Shown: positions 10,145-24,819 of the stretch, in pieces | How the letters are laid out: each line of letters begins with the position of its first letter | Position numbering within the stretch: the first letter of the stretch is position 1 | DNA from: Metaphire vulgaris | Lineage: Eukaryota; Annelida; Clitellata; Crassiclitellata; Megascolecidae | Length of the DNA stretch: 64,000 nucleotides | NCBI GenBank assembly: GCA_018105865.1 | Contig: CM030852.1 | Coordinates: 1,649,934 to 1,713,933 of the forward strand | Direction of reading: 5' to 3' | Notes under the pieces: generated by a model | Told to the model about the DNA's origin: nothing | The model's input: only the letters and a program-made list of their open reading frames with translations | The model's database searches: none | Position numbers and translations under genes: made by a program

Positions 10145-13100
10145 TTTTTCATGGACCAGGTTTTTTTTCGAAATTTGAGCGAAAATTTGTGGTGTCGTAG
10201 GGCTTTCATATTTGCACCGACTGAAGCCCAGTCGATGCCTACAAGGTATCTGGACCCGCATTTTGGATATCTATCAGGTGTCTGACTTTTTTAAAGGGTT
10301 AAAAATCGACACAATGTATAGCCACCATTATTATATTTTGCAATATAGACACATTAAAATGGTGGAAAGTGACGGATTTTTCTAGTCCACTGACATCACT
10401 GCAAGACGTTTGAGAGTTCTAAGGAGAAATTTGGGTGAAATAGCGACATGAATTTTTGGGTCGCCTTGAAAATTTTCATGGACTATAGTCCAGGTTTTTT
10501 TCGAAATTTGAGCGAAAATTTGTGGTGTCGTAGGGCTTTCATATTTGCACTGATTGAAGCCCAGTCGATGCCTACAAGGAATCTGGACCCGCATTTTGGA
10601 TATCTATCAGGTGTCTGACTTTTTTAAACGGTTAAAAATCTATATAATGTACAGCCACCATTATTATATTTTGCAATATAGACACATTAAAATGGTGGAA
10701 AGTGACGGATTTTTCTAGTCCACTGACATCACTGCAAGACGTTTGAGAGTTCTAAGGAGAAATTTGGGTGAAATAGCGACATGAATTTTTGGGTCGCCCG
10801 AAAAATTTTCATGGACTATAGTCCAGGGTTTTTTTCGAAATTTGAGCGAAAATTTGTGGTGTCGTAGGGCTTTCATATTTGCACTGATTGAAGCCCAGTC
10901 GATGCCTACAAGGAATCTGGACCCGCATTTTGGATATCTATCAGGTGTCTGACTTTTTTAAACGGTTAAAAATCTATATAATGTACAGCCACCATTATTA
11001 TATTTTGCAATATAGACACATTAAACTGGTGGAAAGTGACGGATTTTTCTAGTCCACTGACATCACTGCAAGACGTTTGAGGGTTCTAAGGAGAAATTTG
11101 GGTGAAATAGCGACATGAATTTTTGGGTCGCCCGAAAAATTTTCATGGACTATAGTCCAGGGTTTTTTTTCGAAATTTGAGCGAAAATTTGTGGTGTCGT
11201 AGGGCTTTCATATTTGCACTGATTGAAGCCCAGTCGATGCCTACAAGGAATCTGGACCCGCATTTTGGATATCTATCAGGTGTCTGACTTTTTTAAACGG
11301 TTAAAAATCTATATAATGTACAGCCACCATTATTATATTTTGCAATATAGACACATTAAACTGGTGGAAAGTGACGGATTTTTCTAGTCCACTGACATCA
11401 CTGCAAGACGTTTGAGGGTTCTAAGGAGAAATTTGGGTGAAATAGCGACATGAATTTTTGGGTCGCCCGAAAATTTTCATGGACTATAGTCTAGGGTTTT
11501 TTTCGAAATTTGAGCGAAAATTTGTGGTGTCGTAGGGCTTTCATATTTGCACTGATTGAAGCCCAGTCGATGCTACACAAGGAATCTGGACCCGCATTTT
11601 GGATATCTATCAGGTGTCTGACTTTTTTAAACGGTTAAAAATCTATATAATGTACAGCCACCATTATTATATTTTGCAATATAGACACATTAAACTGGTG
11701 GAAAGTGACGGATTTTTCTAGTCCACTGACATCACTGCAAGACGTTTGAGGGTTCTAAGGAGAAATTTGGGTGAAATAGCGACATGAATTTTTGGGTCGC
11801 CCGAAAAATTTTCATGGACCAGGGTTTTTTTCGAAATTTGAGCGAAAATTTGTGGTGTCGTAGGGCTTTCATATTTGCACTGATTGAAGCCCAGTCGATG
11901 CCTACAAGGAATCTGGACCCGCATTTTGGATATCTATCAGGTGTCTGACTTTTTTAAACGGTTAAAAATCTATATAATGTACAGCCACCATTATTATATT
12001 TTGCAATATAGACACATTAAACTGGTGGAAAGTGACGGATTTTTCTAGTCCACTGACATCACTGCAAGACGTTTGAGGGTTCTAAGGAGAAATTTGGGTG
12101 AAATAGCGACATGAATTTTTGGGTCGCCCGAAAAATTTTCATGGACTATAGTCCAGGGTTTTTTTTCGAAATTTGAGCGAAAATTTGTGGTGTCGTAGGG
12201 CTTTCATATTTGCACTGATTGAAGCCCAGTCGATGCCTACAAGGAATCCGGACCCGCATTTTGGATATCTATCAGGTGTCTGACTTTTTTAAACGGTTAA
12301 AAATCTATATAATGTACAGCCACCATTATTATATTTTGCAATATAGACACATTAAAATGGTGGAAAGTGACGGATTTTTCTAGTCCACTGACATCACTGC
12401 AAGACGTTTGAGGGTTCTAAGGAGAAATTTGGGTGAAATAGCGACATGAATTTTTGGGTCGCCCGAAAAATTTTCATGGACTATAGTCCAGGGTTTTTTT
12501 TCGAAATTTGAGCGAAAATTTGTGGTGTCGTAGGGCTTTCATATTTGCACTGATTGAAGCCCAGTCGATGCCTACAAGGAATCTGGACCGCATTTTGGAT
12601 ATCTATCAGGTGTCTGACTTTTTAAACGGTTAAAAATCTATATAATGTACAGCCACCATTATTATATTTTGCAATATAGACACATTAAACTGGTGGAAAG
12701 TGACGGATTTTTCTAGTCCACTGACATCACTGCAAGACGTTTGAGGGTTCTAAGGAGAAATTTGGGTGAAATAGCGACATGAATTTTTGGGTCGCCCGAA
12801 AAATTTTCATGGACTATAGTCCAGGTTTTTTTTTCGAAATTTGAGCGAAAATTTGTGGTGTCGTAGGGCTTTCATATTTGCACTGATTGAAGCCCAGTCG
12901 ATGCCTACAAGGAATCTGGACCCGCATTTTGGATATCTATCAGGTGTCTGACTTTTTTAAACGGTTAAAAATCTATATAATGTACAGCCACCATTATTAT
13001 ATTTTGCAATATAGACACATTAAACTGGTGGAAAGTGACGGATTTTTCTAGTCCACTGACATCACTGCAAGACGTTTGAGGGTTCTAAGGAGAAATTTGG

Positions 13101-16100
13101 GTGAAATAGCGACATGAATTTTTGGGTCGCCCGAAAAATTTTCATGGACCAGGGTCCAGGGTTTTTTTTCGAAATTTGAGCGAAAATTTGTGGTGTCGTA
13201 GGGCTTTCATATTTGCACTGATTGAAGCCCAGTCGATGCCTACAAGGAATCTGGACCCGCATTTTGGATATCTATCAGGTGTCTGACTTTTTAAACGGTT
13301 AAAAATCTATATAATGTACAGCCACCATTATTATATTTTGCAATATAGACACATTAAAATGGTGGAAAGTGACGGATTTTTCTAGTCCACTGACATCACT
13401 GCAAGACGTTTGAGGGTTCTAAGGAGAAATTTGGGTGAAATAGCGACATGAATTTTTGGGTCGCCCGAAAATTTTCATGGACTATAGTCCAGGGTTTTTT
13501 TCGAAATTTGAGCGAAAATTTGTGGTGTCGTAGGGCTTTCATATTTGCACTGATTGAAGCCCAGTCGATGCCTACAAGGAATCTGGACCCGCATTTTGGA
13601 TATCTATCAGGTGTCTGACTTTTTAAACGGTTAAAAATCTATATAATGTACAGCCACCATTATTATATTTTGCAATATAGACACATTAAACTGGTGGAAA
13701 GTGACGGATTTTTCTAGTCCACTGACATCACTGCAAGACGTTTGAGGGTTCTAAGGAGAAATTTGGGTGAAATAGCGACATGAATTTTTGGGTCGCCCGA
13801 AAAATTTTCATGGACTATAGTCCAGGGTTTTTTTCGAAATTTGAGCGAAAATTTGTGGTGTCGTAGGGCTTTCATATTTGCACTGATTGAAGCCCAGTCG
13901 ATGCCTACAAGGAATCTGGACCCGCATTTTGGATATCTATCAGGTGTCTGACTTTTTAAACGGTTAAAAATCTATATAATGTACAGCCACCATTATTATA
14001 TTTTGCAATATAGACACATTAAACTGGTGGAAAGTGACGGATTTTTCTAGTCCACTGACATCACTGCAAGACGTTTGAGGGTTCTAAGGAGAAATTTGGG
14101 TGAAATAGCGACATGAATTTTTGGGTCGCCCGAAAAATTTTCATGGACTATAGTCCAGGGTTTTTTTCGAAATTTGAGCGAAAATTTGTGGTGTCGTAGG
14201 GCTTTCATATTTGCACTGATTGAAGCCCAGTCGATGCCTACAAGGAATCCGGACCCGCATTTTGGATATCTATCAGGTGTCTGACTTTTTAAACGGTTAA
14301 AAATCTATATAATGTACAGCCACCATTATTATATTTTGCAATATAGACACATTAAACTGGTGGAAAGTGACGGATTTTTTCTAGTCCACTGACATCACTG
14401 CAAGACGTTTGAGGGTTCTAAGGAGAAATTTGGGTGAAATAGCGACATGAATTTTTGGGTCGCCTGAAAAATTTTCATGGACTATAGTCCAGGGTTTTTT
14501 CGAAATTTGAGCGAAAATTTGTGGTGTCGTAGGGCTTTCATATTTGCACTGATTGAAGCCCAGTCGATGCTACAAGGAATCTGGACCCGCATTTTGGATA
14601 TCTATCAGGTGTCTGACTTTTTTTAAACGGTTAAAAATCTATATAATGTACAGCCACCATTATTATATTTTGCAATATAGACACATTAAACTGGTGGAAA
14701 GTGACGGATTTTTCTAGTCCACTGACATCACTGCAAGACGTTTGAGGGTTCTAAGGAGAAATTTGGGTGAAATAGCGACATGAATTTTTGGGTCGCCTGA
14801 AAAATTTTCATGGACTATAGTCCAGGTTTTTTTCGAAATTTGAGCGAAAATTTGTGGTGTCGTAGGGCTTTCATATTTGCACTGATTGAAGCCCAGTCGA
14901 TGCCTACAAGGAATCTGGACCCGCATTTTGGATATCTATCAGGTGTCTGACTTTTTAAACGGTTAAAAATCTATATAATGTACAGCCACCATTATTATAT
15001 TTTGCAATATAGACACATTAAACTGGTGGAAAGTGACGGATTTTTCTAGTCCACTGACATCACTGCAAGACGTTTGAGGGTTCTAAGGAGAAATTTGGGT
15101 GAAATAGCGACATGAATTTTTGGGTCGCCCGAAAAATTTTCATGGACTATAGTCCAGGGTTTTTTCGAAATTTGAGCGAAAATTTGTGGTGTCGTAGGGC
15201 TTTCATATTTGCACTGATTGAAGCCCAGTCGATGCCTACAAGGAATCGGACCCGCATTTTGGATATCTATCAGGTGTCTGACTTTTTAAACGGTTAAAAA
15301 TCTATATAATGTACAGCCACCATTATTATATTTTGCAATATAGACACATTAAAATGGTGGAAAGTGACGGATTTTTCTAGTCCACTGACATCACTGCAAG
15401 ACGTTTGAGGGTTCTAAGGAGAAATTTGGGTGAAATAGCGACATGAATTTTTGGGTCGCCTGAAAAATTTTCATGGACTAGGTTTTTTTCGAAATTTGAG
15501 CGAAAATTTGTGGTGTCGTAGGGCTTTCATATTTGCACTGATTGAAGCCCAGTCGATGCCTACAAAGGAATCTGGACCCGCATTTTTGGATATCTATCAG
15601 GTGTCTGACTTTTTAAACGGTTAAAAATCTATATAATGTACAGCCACCATTATTATATTTTGCAATATAGACACATTAAACTGGTGGAAAGTGACGGATT
15701 TTTCTAGTCCACTGACATCACTGCAAGACGTTTGAGGGTTCTAAGGAGAAATTTGGGTGAAATAGCGACATGAATTTTTGGGTCGCCCGAAAAATTTTCA
15801 TGGACTATAGTCCAGGGTTTTTTCGAAATTTGAGCGAAAATTTGTGGTGTCGTAGGGCTTTCATATTTGCACTGATTGAAGCCCAGTCGATGCCTACAAG
15901 GAATCTGGACCCGCATTTTGGATATCTATCAGGTGTCTGACTTTTTAAACGGTTAAAAATCTATATAATGTACAGCCACCATTATTATATTTTGCAATAT
16001 AGACACATTAAACTGGTGGAAAGTGACGGATTTTTCTAGTCCACTGACATCACTGCAAGACGTTTGAGGGTTCTAAGGAGAAATTTGGGTGAAATAGCGA

Positions 16101-19100
16101 CATGAATTTTTGGGTCGCCCGAAAAATTTTCATGGACTATAGTCCAGGGTTTTTTCGAAATTTGAGCGAAAATTTGTGGTGTCGTAGGGCTTTCATATTT
16201 GCACTGATTGAAGCCCAGTCGATGCCTACAAGGAATCTGGACCCGCATTTTGGATATCTATCAGGTGTCTGACTTTTTTAAACGGTTAAAAATCTATATA
16301 ATGTACAGCCACCATTATTATATTTTGCAATATAGACACATTAAACTGGTGGAAAGTGACGGATTTTTCTAGTCCACTGACATCACTGCAAGACGTTTGA
16401 GGGTTCTAAGGAGAAATTTGGGTGAAATAGCGACATGAATTTTTGGGTCGCCCGAAAAATTTTCATGGACTATAGTCCAGGGTTTTTTTTCGAAATTTGA
16501 GCGAAAATTTGTGGTGTCGTAGGGCTTTCATATTTGCACTGATTGAAGCCCAGTCGATGCCTACAAGGAATCTGGACCCGCATTTTGGATATCTATCAGG
16601 TGTCTGACTTTTTTAAACGGTTAAAAATCTATATAATGTACAGCCACCATTATTATATTTTGCAATATAGACACATTAAACTGGTGAAAGTGACGGATTT
16701 TTCTAGTCCACTGACATCACTGCAAGACGTTTGAGGGTTCTAAGGAGAAATTTGGGTGAAATAGCGACATGAATTTTTGGGTCGCCCGAAAAATTTTCAT
16801 GGACTATAGTCCAGGGTTTTTTTTCGAAATTTGAGCGAAAATTTGTGGTGTCGTAGGGCTTTCATATTTGCACTGATTGAAGCCCAGTCGATGCCTACAA
16901 GGAATCTGGACCCGCATTTTGGATATCTATCAGGTGTCTGACTTTTTTAAACGGTTAAAAATCTATATAATGTACAGCCACCATTATTATATTTTGCAAT
17001 ATAGACACATTAAACTGGTGGAAAGTGACGGATTTTTCTAGTCCACTGACATCACTGCAAGACGTTTGAGGTTCTAAGGAGAAATTTGGGTGAAATAGCG
17101 ACATGAATTTTTGGGTCGCCCGAAAAATTTTCATGGACTATAGTCCAGGGTTTTTTTTCGAAATTTGAGCGAAAATTTGTGGTGTCGTAGGGCTTTCATA
17201 TTTGCACTGATTGAAGCCCAGTCGATGCCTACAAGGAATCCGGACCCGCATTTTGGATATCTATCAGGTGTCTGACTTTTTTAAACGGTTAAAAATCTAT
17301 ATAATGTACAGCCACCATTATTATATTTTGCAATATAGACACATTAAAATGGTGGAAAGTGACGGATTTTTCTAGTCCACTGACATCACTGCAAGACGTT
17401 TGAGGGTTCTAAGGAGAAATTTGGGTGAAATAGCGACATGAATTTTTGGGTCGCCCGAAAAATTTTCATGGACTAGGGTTTTTTTTCGAAATTTGAGCGA
17501 AAATTTGTGGTGTCGTAGGGCTTTCATATTTGCACTGATTGAAGCCCAGTCGATGCCTACAAGGAATCTGGACCCGCATTTTGGATATCTATCAGGTGTC
17601 TGACTTTTTTAAACGGTTAAAAATCTATATAATGTACAGCCACCATTATTATATTTTGCAATATAGACACATTAAACTGGTGGAAAGTGACGGATTTTTC
17701 TAGTCCACTGACATCACTGCAAGACGTTTGAGGGTTCTAAGGAGAAATTTGGGTGAAATAGCGACATGAATTTTTGGGTCGCCTGAAAATTTTCATGGAC
17801 TATAGTCCAGGTTTTTTTCGAAATTTGAGCGAAAATTTGTGGTGTCGTAGGGCTTTCATATTTGCACTGATTGAAGCCCAGTCGATGCCTACAAGGAATC
17901 TGGACCCGCATTTTGGATATCTATCAGGTGTCTGACTTTTTAAACGGTTAAAAATCTATATAATGTACAGCCACCATTATTATATTTTGCAATATAGACA
18001 CATTAAACTGGTGGAAAGTGACGGATTTTTCTAGTCCACTGACATCACTGCAAGACGTTTGAGGGTTCTAAGGAGAAATTTGGGTGAAATAGCGACATGA
18101 ATTTTTGGGTCGCCTGAAAAATTTTCATGGACTATAGTCCAGGGTTTTTTCGAAATTTGAGCGAAAATTTGTGGTGTCGTAGGGCTTTCATATTTGCACT
18201 GATTGAAGCCCAGTCGATGCCTACAAGGAATCTGGACCCGCATTTTGGATATCTATCAGGTGTCTGACTTTTTAAACGGTTAAAAATCTATATAATGTAC
18301 AGCCACCATTATTATATTTTGCAATATAGACACATTAAACTGGTGGAAAGTGACGGATTTTTCTAGTCCACTGACATCACTGCAAGACGTTTGAGGGTTC
18401 TAAGGAGAAATTTGGGTGAAATAGCGACATGAATTTTTGGGTCGCCCGAAAAATTTTCATGGACTATAGTCCAGGGTTTTTTTCGAAATTTGAGCGAAAA
18501 TTTGTGGTGTCGTAGGGCTTTCATATTTGCACTGATTGAAGCCCAGTCGATGCCTACACAAGGAATCTGGACCCGCATTTTGGATATCTATCAGGTGTCT
18601 GACTTTTTAAACGGTTAAAAATCTATATAATGTACAGCCACCATTATTATATTTTGCAATATAGACACATTAAACTGGTGGAAAGTGACGGATTTTTCTA
18701 GTCCACTGACATCACTGCAAGACGTTTGAGGGTTCTAAGGAGAAATTTGGGTGAAATAGCGACATGAATTTTTGGGTCGCCCGAAAAATTTTCATGGACT
18801 ATAGTCCAGGGTTTTTTTCGAAATTTGAGCGAAAATTTGTGGTGTCGTAGGGCTTTCATATTTGCACTGATTGAAGCCCAGTCGATGCCTACAAGGAATC
18901 TGGACCCGCATTTTGGATATCTATCAGGTGTCTGACTTTTTTAAACGGTTAAAAATCTATATAATGTACAGCCACCATTATTATATTTTGCAATATAGAC
19001 ACATTAAAATGGTGGAAAGTGACGGATTTTTCTAGTCCACTGACATCACTGCAAGACGTTTGAGGGTTCTAAGGAGAAATTTGGGTGAAATAGCGACATG

Positions 19101-22100
19101 AATTTTTGGGTCGCCCGAAAAATTTTCATGGACTATAGTCCAGGGTTTTTTTTCGAAATTTGAGCGAAAATTTGTGGTGTCGTAGGGCTTTCATATTTGC
19201 ACTGATTGAAGCCCAGTCGATGCCTACAAGGAATCTGGACCCGCATTTTGGATATCTATCAGGTGTCTGACTTTTTAAACGGTTAAAAATCTATATAATG
19301 TACAGCCACCATTATTATATTTTGCAATATAGACACATTAAACTGGTGGAAAGTGACGGATTTTTCTAGTCCACTGACATCACTGCAAGACGTTTGAGGG
19401 TTCTAAGGAGAAATTTGGGTGAAATAGCGACATGAATTTTTGGGTCGCCCGAAAAATTTTCATGGACTATAGTCCAGGGTTTTTTCGAAATTTGAGCGAA
19501 AATTTGTGGTGTCGTAGGGCTTTCATATTTGCACTGATTGAAGCCCAGTCGATGCCTACAAGGAATCTGGACCCGCATTTTGGATATCTATCAGGTGTCT
19601 GACTTTTTAAACGGTTAAAAATCTATATAATGTACAGCCACCATTATTATATTTTGCAATATAGACACATTAAACTGGTGGAAAGTGACGGATTTTTCTA
19701 GTCCACTGACATCACTGCAAGACGTTTGAGGGTTCTAAGGAGAAATTTGGGTGAAATAGCGACATGAATTTTTGGGTCGCCCGAAAAATTTTCATGGACT
19801 ATAATATAGTCCAGGGTTTTTTTCGAAATTTGAGCGAAAATTTGTGGTGTCGTAGGGCTTTCATATTTGCACTGATTGAAGCCCAGTCGATGCCTACAAG
19901 GAATCCGGACCCGCATTTTGGATATCTATCAGGTGTCTGACTTTTTAAACGGTTAAAAATCTATATAATGTACAGCCACCATTATTATATTTTGCAATAT
20001 AGACACATTAAAATGGTGGAAAGTGACGGATTTTTCTAGTCCACTGACATCACTGCAAGACGTTTGAGGGTTCTAAGGAGAAATTTGGGTGAAATAGCGA
20101 CATGAATTTTTGGGTCGCCTGAAAAATTTTCATGGACTATAGTCCAGGTTTTTTTTCGAAATTTGAGCGAAAATTTGTGGTGTCGTAGGGCTTTCATATT
20201 TGCACTGATTGAAGCCCAGTCGATGCCTACAAGGAATCTGGACCCGCATTTTGGATATCTATCAGGTGTCTGACTTTTTTAAACGGTTAAAAATCTATAT
20301 AATGTACAGCCACCATTATTATATTTTGCAATATAGACACATTAAACTGGTGGAAAGTGACGGATTTTTCTAGTCCACTGACATCACTGCAAGACGTTTG
20401 AGGGTTCTAAGGAGAAATTTGGGTGAAATAGCGACATGAATTTTTGGGTCGCCCGAAAAATTTTCATGGACTATAGTCCAGGTTTTTTTCGAAATTTGAG
20501 CGAAAATTTGTGGTGTCGTAGGGCTTTCATATTTGCACTGATTGAAGCCCAGTCGATGCCTACAAGGAATCTGGACCCGCATTTTGGATATCTATCAGGT
20601 GTCTGACTTTTTAAACGGTTAAAAATCTATATAATGTACAGCCACCATTATTATATTTTGCAATATAGACACATTAAACTGGTGGAAAGTGACGGATTTT
20701 TCTAGTCCACTGACATCACTGCAAGACGTTTGAGGGTTCTAAGGAGAAATTTGGGTGAAATAGCGACATGAATTTTTGGGTCGCCCGAAAAATTTTCATG
20801 GACTATAGTCCAGGGTTTTTTTCGAAATTTGAGCGAAAATTTGTGGTGTCGTAGGGCTTTCATATTTGCACTGATTGAAGCCCAGTCGATGCCTACAAGG
20901 AATCTGGACCCGCATTTTGGATATCTATCAGGTGTCTGACTTTTTTAAACGGTTAAAAATCTATATAATGTACAGCCACCATTATTATATTTTGCAATAT
21001 AGACACATTAAACTGGTGGAAAGTGACGGATTTTTCTAGTCCACTGACATCACTGCAAGACGTTTGAGGGTTCTAAGGAGAAATTTGGGTGAAATAGCGA
21101 CATGAATTTTTGGGTCGCCCGAAAAATTTTCATGGACTATAGTCCAGGGTTTTTTTCGAAATTTGAGCGAAAATTTGTGGTGTCGTAGGGCTTTCATATT
21201 TGCACTGATTGAAGCCCAGTCGATGCCTACAAGGAATCCGGACCCGCATTTTGGATATCTATCAGGTGTCTGACTTTTTTAAACGGTTAAAAATCTATAT
21301 AATGTACAGCCACCATTATTATATTTTGCAATATAGACACATTAAAATGGTGGAAAGTGACGGATTTTTCTAGTCCACTGACATCACTGCAAGACGTTTG
21401 AGGGTTCTAAGGAGAAATTTGGGTGAAATAGCGACATGAATTTTTGGGTCGCTTGAAAAATTTTCATGGACTATAGTCCAGGGTTTTTTTCGAAATTTGA
21501 GCGAAAATTTGTGGTGTCGTAGGGCTTTCATATTTGCACTGATTGAAGCCCAGTCGATGCCTACAAGGAATCTGGACCCGCATTTTGGATATCTATCAGG
21601 TGTCTGACTTTTTAAACGGTTAAAAATCTATATAATGTACAGCCACCATTATTATATTTTGCAATATAGACACATTAAACTGGTGGAAAGTGACGGATTT
21701 TTCTAGTCCACTGACATCACTGCAAGACGTTTGAGGGTTCTAAGGAGAAATTTGGGTGAAATAGCGACATGAATTTTTGGGTCGCCCGAAAAATTTTCAT
21801 GGACTATAGTCCAGGGTTTTTTCGAAATTTGAGCGAAAATTTGTGGTGTCGTAGGGCTTTCATATTTGCACTGATTGAAGCCCAGTCGATGCCTACAAGG
21901 AATCCGGACCCGCATTTTGGATATCTATCAGGTGTCTGACTTTTTTAAACGGTTAAAAATCTATATAATGTACAGCCACCATTATTATATTTTGCAATAT
22001 AGACACATTAAACTGGTGGAAAGTGACGGATTTTTCTAGTCCACTGACATCACTGCAAGACGTTTGAGGGTTCTAAGGAGAAATTTGGGTGAAATAGCGA

Positions 22101-24258
22101 CATGAATTTTTGGGTCGCCCGAAAAATTTTCATGGACAGTCCAGGGTTTTTTTTCGAAATTTGAGCGAAAATTTGTGGTGTCGTAGGGCTTTCATATTTG
22201 CACTGATTGAAGCCCAGTCGATGCCTACAAGGAATCTGGACCCGCATTTTGGATATCTATCAGGTGTCTGACTTTTTTAAACGGTTAAAAATCTATATAA
22301 TGTACAGCCACCATTATTATATTTTGCAATATAGACACATTAAAATGGTGGAAAGTGACGGATTTTTCTAGTCCACTGACATCACTGCAAGACGTTTGAG
22401 GGTTCTAAGGAGAAATTTGGGTGAAATAGCGACATGAATTTTGGGTCGCCTGAAAAATTTTCATGGACTATAGTCCAGGTTTTTTCGAAATTTGAGCGAA
22501 AATTTGTGGTGTCGTAGGGCTTTCATATTTGCACTGATTGAAGCCCAGTCGATGCCTACAAGGAATCTGGACCCGCATTTTGGATATCTATCAGGTGTCT
22601 GACTTTTTAAACGGTTAAAAATCTATATAATGTACAGCCACCATTATTATATTTTGCAATATAGACACATTAAACTGGTGGAAAGTGACGGATTTTTCTA
22701 GTCCACTGACATCACTGCAAGACGTTTGAGGGTTCTAAGGAGAAATTTGGGTGAAATAGCGACATGAATTTTTGGGTCGCCCGAAAATTTTCATGGACTA
22801 TAGTCCAGGGTTTTTTTCGAAATTTGAGCGAAAATTTGTGGTGTCGTAGGGCTTTCATATTTGCACTGATTGAAGCCCAGTCGATGCCTACAAGGAATCC
22901 GGACCCGCATTTTGGATATCTATCAGGTGTCTGACTTTTTTAAACGGTTAAAAATCTATATAATGTACAGCCACCATTATTATATTTTGCAATATAGACA
23001 CATTAAAATGGTGGAAAGTGACGGATTTTTCTAGTCCACTGACATCACTGCAAGACGTTTGAGGGTTCTAAGGAGAAATTTGGGTGAAATAGCGACATGA
23101 ATTTTTGGGTCGCCCGAAAAATTTTCATGGACTATAGTCCAGGGTTTTTTTCGAAATTTGAGCGAAAATTTGTGGTGTCGTAGGGCTTTCATATTTGCAC
23201 TGATTGAAGCCCAGTCGATGCCTACAAGGAATCTGGACCCGCATTTTGGATATCTATCAGGTGTCTGACTTTTTTAAACGGTTAAAAATCTATATAATGT
23301 ACAGCCACCATTATTATATTTTGCAATATAGACACATTAAACTGGTGGAAAGTGACGGATTTTTCTAGTCCACTGACATCACTGCAAGACGTTTGAGGGT
23401 TCTAAGGAGAAATTTGGGTGAAATAGCGACATGAATTTTTGGGTCGCCCGAAAAATTTTCATGGACTATAGTCCAGGTTTTTTTTTCGAAATTTGAGCGA
23501 AAATTTGTGGTGTCGTAGGGCTTTCATATTTGCACTGATTGAAGCCCAGTCGATGCCTACAAGGAATCCGGACCCGCATTTTGGATATCTATCAGGTGTC
23601 TGACTTTTTTAAACGGTTAAAAATCTATATAATGTACAGCCACCATTATTATATTTTGCAATATAGACACATTAAACTGGTGGAAAGTGACGGATTTTTC
23701 TAGTCCACTGACATCACTGCAAGACGTTTGAGGGTTCTAAGGAGAAATTTGGGTGAAATAGCGACATGAATTTTTGGGTCGCCTTGAAAAATTTTCATGG
23801 ACTATAGTCCAGGGTTTTTTTCGAAATTTGAGCGAAAATTTGTGGTGTCGTAGGGCTTTCATATTTGCACTGATTGAAGCCCAGTCGATGCCTACAAGGA
23901 ATCTGGACCCGCATTTTGGATATCTATCAGGTGTCTGACTTTTTTAAACGGTTAAAAATCTATATAATGTACAGCCACCATTATTATATTTTGCAATATA
24001 GACACATTAAACTGGTGGAAAGTGACGGATTTTTCTAGTCCACTGACATCACTGCAAGACGTTTGAGGGTTCTAAGGAGAAATTTGGGTGAAATAGCGAC
24101 ATGAATTTTTGGGTCGCCCGAAAAATTTTCATGGACTATAGTCCAGGGTTTTTTTTCGAAATTTGAGCGAAAATTTGTGGTGTCGTAGGGCTTTCATATT
24201 TGCACTGATTGAAGCCCAGTCGATGCCTGCAAGGTACCTGGACCCGCATTTTGGATAT
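10145..24258. repeat. 332-bp satellite array, about 42 tandem copies
   Basis: A head-to-tail array of a 332-bp unit with very high identity. Landmarks in each unit: TCGAAATTTGAGCGAAAATT, GAAGCCCAGTCGATGCCTAC, GCATTTTGGATATCTATCAG, ATCTATATAATGTACAGCCA, TTCTAGTCCACTGACATCAC and the palindrome GGACTATAGTCC. Variation is mostly T-run length, AAAATGG versus AAACTGG, AATCTGG versus AATCCGG, and indels at the palindrome. The outermost units are the most diverged (AAGGTATCTGG, AAGGTACCTGG). Small open frames of 65-72 codons recur on the minus strand but are a passive result of the repeat. No transposase or RT is visible. Confidence 0.98.
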
Positions 24259-24440
24259 GGCCTCTCGATTTATTGCTAATTTTATATAGAACCTAGTCTA
24301 TGTCATCCATGCTAAGAGAAAGCGAGATAGCATTTTAGTAGAAAAATCGACAAATTCGAGGCTAATACGGTCAAATGTTTTTGGTGCAAAAGAATCTTCG
24401 TGCCTTTCGATTTATATTAAAAAACCGAGCAGTGTATCGA
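24259..24440. repeat. right flank of the satellite, homologous to the left flank
   Basis: TCGATTTATTGCTAATTTT, TCTATGTCATCCATGCTAAG and GAAAAATCGACAAATT repeat the order seen at 10003-10085. Confidence 0.8.
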
Positions 24441-24815
24441 ATGTGTTAGACTACTTTTATAGTGAACTGTAATATTGAAAATCACGCAAAGGAAAAGGCT
24501 TTATTCTCAAACATAATTAAGCAATGTAACGACACGGAATATTCATAAATACCGATTAACTAGCAAATAAACGAACCTACATTTAACTTTCTAATGTTTA
24601 AAATGCCAAACTGAAACCTGCAGTAAACATATAGGCCTACGTTAGTTAGATATGTAAAGTACTGATGATTTGAATGTAAAGTGTCAAGTTCTTGAAGTAT
24701 TTTCCAACAATACATGCAACATCTTTCCAAATATAAGTCAAATATACGAGCACAACGTTGGAATGCAGTGTTGGCGGTCAGAAAATGTTAAGTAATGACA
24801 ACATAAACCTCACCC
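24441..24815. other. no feature recognised
   Basis: AT-rich intergenic text between the two convergent genes. Confidence 0.4.
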
Positions 24816-24819
24816 CAAC

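Noticed and set aside
10382..22247. Recurrent 65-72-codon minus-strand open frames starting MRVQIPCRHRLGFNQ
   Set aside because: They repeat once per satellite unit, are broken by single-base indels in most units and show no codon-level constraint; they are a by-product of the tandem repeat.
10145..24258. CRISPR array
   Set aside because: Unit is 332 bp with no unique spacers, in a eukaryotic intergenic region.
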